NCBI GenBank assembly: GCA_024036415.1
Contig: JAMWET010006593.1
Coordinates: 209,501-273,500 of the forward strand
DNA from: Prochilodus magdalenae
Taxonomy: Eukaryota; Chordata; Actinopteri; Characiformes; Prochilodontidae
DNA: 64,000 nucleotides
Direction of reading: 5' to 3'
The translations under genes were made by a program, and so were the position numbers. The notes beneath the pieces are model-generated. The model made no database searches. It had not been told where the DNA came from and saw only the letters and a program-made list of their open reading frames with translations. Below are positions 59,345-64,000 of this stretch, piece by piece. The first letter of the stretch is position 1. Every line of letters begins with the position of its first letter.

Positions 59345-60827
59345 GTGGCAGCTGTATCAAATCCTACATGTCCTGACAGGATTCACTTTCAATCATTCCA
59401 AGAGGCCTCCCTGCCTCTGTGACCCTTTACCCACATGTGCTTTGCAGAGCAGCACACTTCTCCTACAGCCTTACATCTCAGCTATTAAACTGTGTTCTAG
59501 TAATGATGGATGTATATAGGCCGACATGTGAACTTTATAATTGCTTACCGTTTGTATATGTAGATGGCACGAACCCAATAGCGCCAACAAATTTAGCCTG
59601 GGATATATTAGAACTGGCTATGGGCACACAAGTTAGTTAACAAGCTAGTTGTGGGTTTTGTTGCAATCACGTGACTGACTTTGCTTTAACAGAAGACAAA
59701 CTAGCTGGCCACTCTGAATGCATGGGGATAGCAGATCACAGTTGACCCATTGATGGGCCCAGCTAGCAAGGAAGGTCCCCAGAAAATGTTTTATAGATGT
59801 TACTGAGTTCATAGAATGTGTTTAGAAAGCAACATTCTGGGAACCAAAAGAAAACCTCCCCCTGAAAACATTGCATTGCATATCCTCAGAACATTTTTAG
59901 AACAAATATATTCTAGCTGGGAGACTGATGGTCCACTGGCATTATGCTCAGGGTTTTCAGGGCAGCATGCTAGTGGTCAGGGAGGGCATTAGACTAAGTG
60001 CCATTTTTCATAATCTCATTATCCACTAATAGTCCAATTAAAATTTTTTTGTAAATACGTTTAGTGAATCATTTTTAGAGCCAGCAATGAAATCATTATA
60101 TATCAGGCCTGCTCCTTTATGTTTTCTCTCCCTTGTTTATAATATTTGCTGAGCCTCTTTTTCTTATAATAACAACTATTCAGGTTTAAAATTTGTTAGG
60201 TCTTATGTACAAGATCTAACTTATTTCATTAAAAACAATTAACAATGGTTAATTAAAGACAATTACTTGAGTGGACCAGTAGTGGCAAACAGTCAGCAGG
60301 GTAATGATCTTATGAAGCCAACAGATTGCATGCTTGCTATCTAGGCTGTACTAGAATAACAACTCGGTTAGGTTAAATAAACTATTTACAGTGTAAGTGG
60401 TTTTTTATTGTTGTTTTTTTTGTTTTTATTGTGAAAGATACAATTATTATTATTGGATATGTATTTATACCTGTACTAGAATGTATAATAATTTACTTTC
60501 ACCATCATGAGTGAAGAACTTTAGAAAAACAGCTCATTTTTTGTAGTTTTTAACTCTAAATGTCAGTTTATTTATCTAGAATGGCCCAAAAATGTCCCAG
60601 TGTTTCTGTAAGGTGTCTTGTAGAAATTAGCATTGCTATAAAGTTATTTTGGACATGGTTTCAGTAAGCACTCTAACCTTGCACAGACAGATCGTCTCGA
60701 TTCTGCCGTTCTATGTAAATCAGAACCTTGAATCCTAGAAAGCAAGCTTAGCCTTCAGCCACAACCACAATTCAGCAAGCCCTAGCATTCAATATATGTA
60801 CCATTTATATATGGCTTGCTGAATTGT

Positions 60828-60862
<35 letters not shown>

Positions 60863-62565
60863 GGCTGCTCAGGTCTTTCCTCAGTATCCACAAGGCAAAG
60901 GCCTGGCAAAATGTGCCTGGAGAGCTTGTCTTATGTCTATAAATACCCACTTGGACCGCTTTGGGTATGCCTCATAAAGTATGGGGCTCCACTTATGGAA
61001 CGATCTCTGCGTCACTGGCAGTGATTCATATCCCTATGACACTTTCCCGAGTATTAATGGAACAGTATGTCACGTACAGTGAAGTCCAGAACTGTGGAGG
61101 TTTCATTTTTCATTTCCAGGTTTCATTTAAAGGTGGAAGTCAATTTCAGAAAGTTTCAACATTTTAGAAAATTGTAAAACAAGCTATGCTGATCTGAAAG
61201 GAGGATTCTTCACGGTTTTAGCGAATATACAGTATATTAAATTCACCATGTTGTGGCCTTTATCTGATGTCTCTTACATTCAGCATGTGTTCGGTCAACT
61301 CCCAGGTGGATTTGATATACTAGTCAGACGCTTTTGTACAAACTTGTGCCAGCTCATTAAATCAAAAGCAGAATATTCCAAAAGCTAAAGCCATGAATAA
61401 ATGTATGTGACCCTCCGGACTCTTAGACCCAGCTGCAATAATTTATTTACCAGCAAATAGTAGAGTAATTAAAGACAGCTATTTAGGTATTCTTTTTGAA
61501 ATTGCATGCATGAACTACATGGATGTTTGCATATTTATGATTGTTGAAAAGAATTACATTAATTAGCAGACAACACATAACCAGTAATAATCAAGTCATA
61601 ATAAATTACTTTAATATAAAGTAATATTTTTTGCACTTCTATATTGTACTGCGTGATATTTTGCCTGATGCCAATACAATTAATAGTATCCTTTATTTTT
61701 TGTCATAATTATCACCATATTTATCATTATTAGGAATTTTGCTACAATAATAATACAATAATAATTAGAAACACAGACTCAATATAAAGAAAAAATGTCA
61801 TTGTAATTTTGGCATGTTTAAGATTAAGTTTAAAGCATGAGATATCAAAAGGGTAAACATAAGTGTGGATTTTACAGTCAAATTGTCATATATAAGCTAT
61901 AGCCTTTTGATGTTGGTCCGCCTCTACCTTTCAGAAGAGATATGCATCCCTAATTGTAGGAATACCTGTAGTGACAAAACATATCGCAGTAGTGCATTGA
62001 CTGGCATAAACCATTTCAGCTCCCAAAGGGTGTTGTCCTGACATGCCATGTAATTATCCTCAAACCTAAACTGATTTGCATGTAATAAGTATCACTGCGG
62101 CGCAGCTGCAAAAACTGCAACAGTGTATGGGTTGGGTTCCACTGGATGCTTGTTGAAAGATATGTAATAACAGATAACTCGGATGTCAGTTCTGACAAAT
62201 GATCCGGTATTTACTAGCAATGTGCTCTCCTGACAGAGAGCAGTCTGCCAGGTCAGCCCGACCTCACAGGACAGGTGTTGATAAATGTCCTGGTCAAGGG
62301 TGAATCAGCATGAGCTGCAGAGTGAAACATCAGGTTGGATGATCCATATGGTTCTAAAATGTTATTGTTATTATTATACACAGCGTTCTAGATATAGGAT
62401 GGGTATTATAGGTACTGAACACTGAACTACTGCATATATCATTTATACATCATTAAATACTATGAGCAGTTATAGAAAAGCTGTATACAGCAACAACAAC
62501 CAGCATTAATAGAAAGGACATAGATATAAGTAGCTGATTATGGCATTTTCCATAGACTGACACTT
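59345..62565. other. Intergenic region
   Basis: AT-rich, with a (TA) run at 60827-60854 and the dispersed block at 59760-59930 resembling 50440-50640. No coding sequence on either strand that I can support. Confidence 0.5.
60827..60854. repeat. TA dinucleotide run
   Basis: About 28 nt of (TA)n. Short and otherwise unremarkable. Confidence 0.9.
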
Positions 62566-62778
62566 GTGAGCCACAGTTAACACCACTACCCACCAGAGAG
62601 CTACAACCCCATGTGGGAGATGGGGGTTCGAATGCTGGTCTAGGTAGCAAAGGCTGAGCTACACCAGTATGAGTCCTTGGGAAGGCCCCTAACACTGCAC
62701 AGGCCTACCTGTAAAACAAATAACCGTGTAAGTCTCTCTGGATAAGAGCGTCAGCTAACTGCCATAAAAGTCAATGTT
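62566..62778 (+). mobile_element. tRNA-derived SINE, copy 3
   Basis: Decayed head (gtgagccacagttaacacca), B box-like GGGTTCGAATGC and the shared tail tctctggataagagcgtcag. Most diverged of the three copies. Confidence 0.7.
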
Positions 62779-63528
62779 AACTTGTTTACAATTCCAGAAA
62801 TTCATAGGCAGTGTCTCAATTGTGTACCATAGAGTATATACAGTATGAGTTCAGCAGGCTAGTACACACTGTATTAGCATACTACATTAGTCTTACTAAC
62901 AGGAAGTGATTTCTTTTTGCTAGAATGTATATATTTTTACAGGCTATTGTGACACATTTTGGTTGAATTCACATTAATACACCATTTCCGGTCCCATCTG
63001 CCATCGTATCGCTGTATGCCAATTTTTGCTAATTTTCCAGACATCAGAAGCTCACCCTTTCTGTTTCGCATTGCATTGTGGGATAACAGTGTCCATCATT
63101 ACTGTACTCAAAAACCAACAAGTGTGCATTGTGGATTTTTGAGTGTACTCAACTTTGACATTCATAACTGGACCATATACTACATACTTCAAAACTAGCT
63201 TCAAATAGGACACATCCATATGCCTGTTACACAGACTTCAGGGATTATAGTGTGGTATGTTTTCCCTCTTATCACTGCCCCCACCTCTCGACTCGATTAA
63301 ACCCAAAAAACGTGGCACTGTTTACAGTCAGCAGGTCAGTGGGGTTGGTTACATAACATGCCTCACTCGCATTCTAATCTCTACCATGATAAACTGTCCT
63401 CCTCCTCTAAAGGCTTACAGTAAACTACAATCTTATAGATTACCCACAACACTGCTTCACCTACAGCACTAGAGGAAACCCAGCGAACGTTTATACCTTA
63501 AAAACCCAGGCCCGTTATATCCTAAAGC
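62779..63528. other. Intergenic, nothing recognised
   Basis: No repeat or coding sequence that I can name. Confidence 0.4.
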
Positions 63529-63706
63529 GCTGTTTCTCAACCCCGGTCCTGGAGGCCCACTACCCTGCACTTTTGAGCATTTTCCTTGTTTCCAACACAC
63601 CTGGTCCACCTTATCAGCTCATTGGGTTATTAATGAGTCAGAGTTGGTGTGGTAAAGCAGGAAAAGTACAGGATGGTGGGCCTCCAGGACCAGGGTTGAG
63701 AAACAC
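63529..63706. mobile_element. hAT-type MITE with TGTTTCTCAACC ends
   Basis: 178 bp. The left end gctgtttctcaaccccggtc and the right end are inverted complements (..ccagggttgagaaacac) with tcctggaggcccac paired inside. The terminal sequence is typical of hAT MITEs common in fish. Target duplication not clear. Confidence 0.75.
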
Positions 63707-63925
63707 GGTCCAAATGCTGATTATTCAGTAACTAACTGGACTTTCGATGCATATATTTTTTGCTCAACTTATTGGTCATTTATAGAATCATGTAATAAAC
63801 AGGGTCAGTTACACACACTCTGGCTGTCATGGTTAATCAGTCAAACTTTCCTGATTCAAATGTACCTCCAAGATGACCCCACAGTGATTGGTTGGTAATT
63901 TACATGATCATAATGCATGTTTTTT

Positions 63926-64000
63926 GGGTTGGACAATGAAACTGAAACACCTGTCATTTTAGTGTGGGAGGTCTCATGGCTAAATTGGACCAGCCTGGTG
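63926..64000 (+). mobile_element. Short Tc1-derived element, copy 5, cut by the window
   Basis: Begins gggttggacaatgaaactga with a degraded first few bases, then follows copies 2 and 3 to the window end (tgggaggtctcatggctaaa). The rest lies outside. Confidence 0.75.

Overview
The window is nuclear DNA of a ray-finned fish. The genes are split by GT-AG introns, the background is AT-rich, and decayed Tc1/mariner transposons, MITEs, tRNA-derived SINEs, solo LTRs, an L2-type LINE end and long microsatellites fill most of the non-coding space. I cannot fix the species. Two protein-coding genes are supported, both on the + strand, and no complete rRNA or functional tRNA gene was seen.

Region 1 (1-2.8 kb) holds the last three exons of pex10, the peroxisomal RING E3 ligase subunit, with its stop codon at 2667 and a poly(A) signal just after. 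The upstream exons lie outside the window. About 2.5 kb of intergenic DNA follows.

Region 2 (about 5.0-59.3 kb) is one large gene that I rebuilt exon by exon. It has 26 coding exons from 5401 to 59176, and every splice phase is consistent from exon to exon. The predicted protein is about 1780 residues: a disordered N-terminus of about 400 residues, then many short helical repeats built round Phe/Leu-x2-Trp-Arg/Lys, split by a low-Trp linker at about residues 850-957. This is the architecture of SFI1-type centrin-binding repeat proteins (SFI1, POC5, CCDC191-like; human C1orf167 is a candidate orthologue on 1p36, the same arm as PEX10, which I could not test). Three oddities matter for the gene model: an in-frame TAA 9 nt before the chosen ATG, a one-base frameshift in coding exon 23 (or use of an earlier donor), and a GC-AG intron after exon 7.

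Region 3 is the intronic and flanking repeat landscape. It includes a Tc1-like element with about 210-bp IR/DR ends (41977-42843), five copies of a short Tc1-derived element with TA target sites, two solo LTRs of one family with perfect 5-bp target duplications and one of a second family, a 283-bp foldback element, paired MITEs, a 5'-truncated L2-type LINE with a 7-bp microsatellite tail, and long TG, TC, TTGG/TAGG and TA arrays. The TC array is itself the polypyrimidine tract of the exon 11 acceptor. From 59.3 kb to the end I see only intergenic DNA with repeats; no downstream gene is visible.
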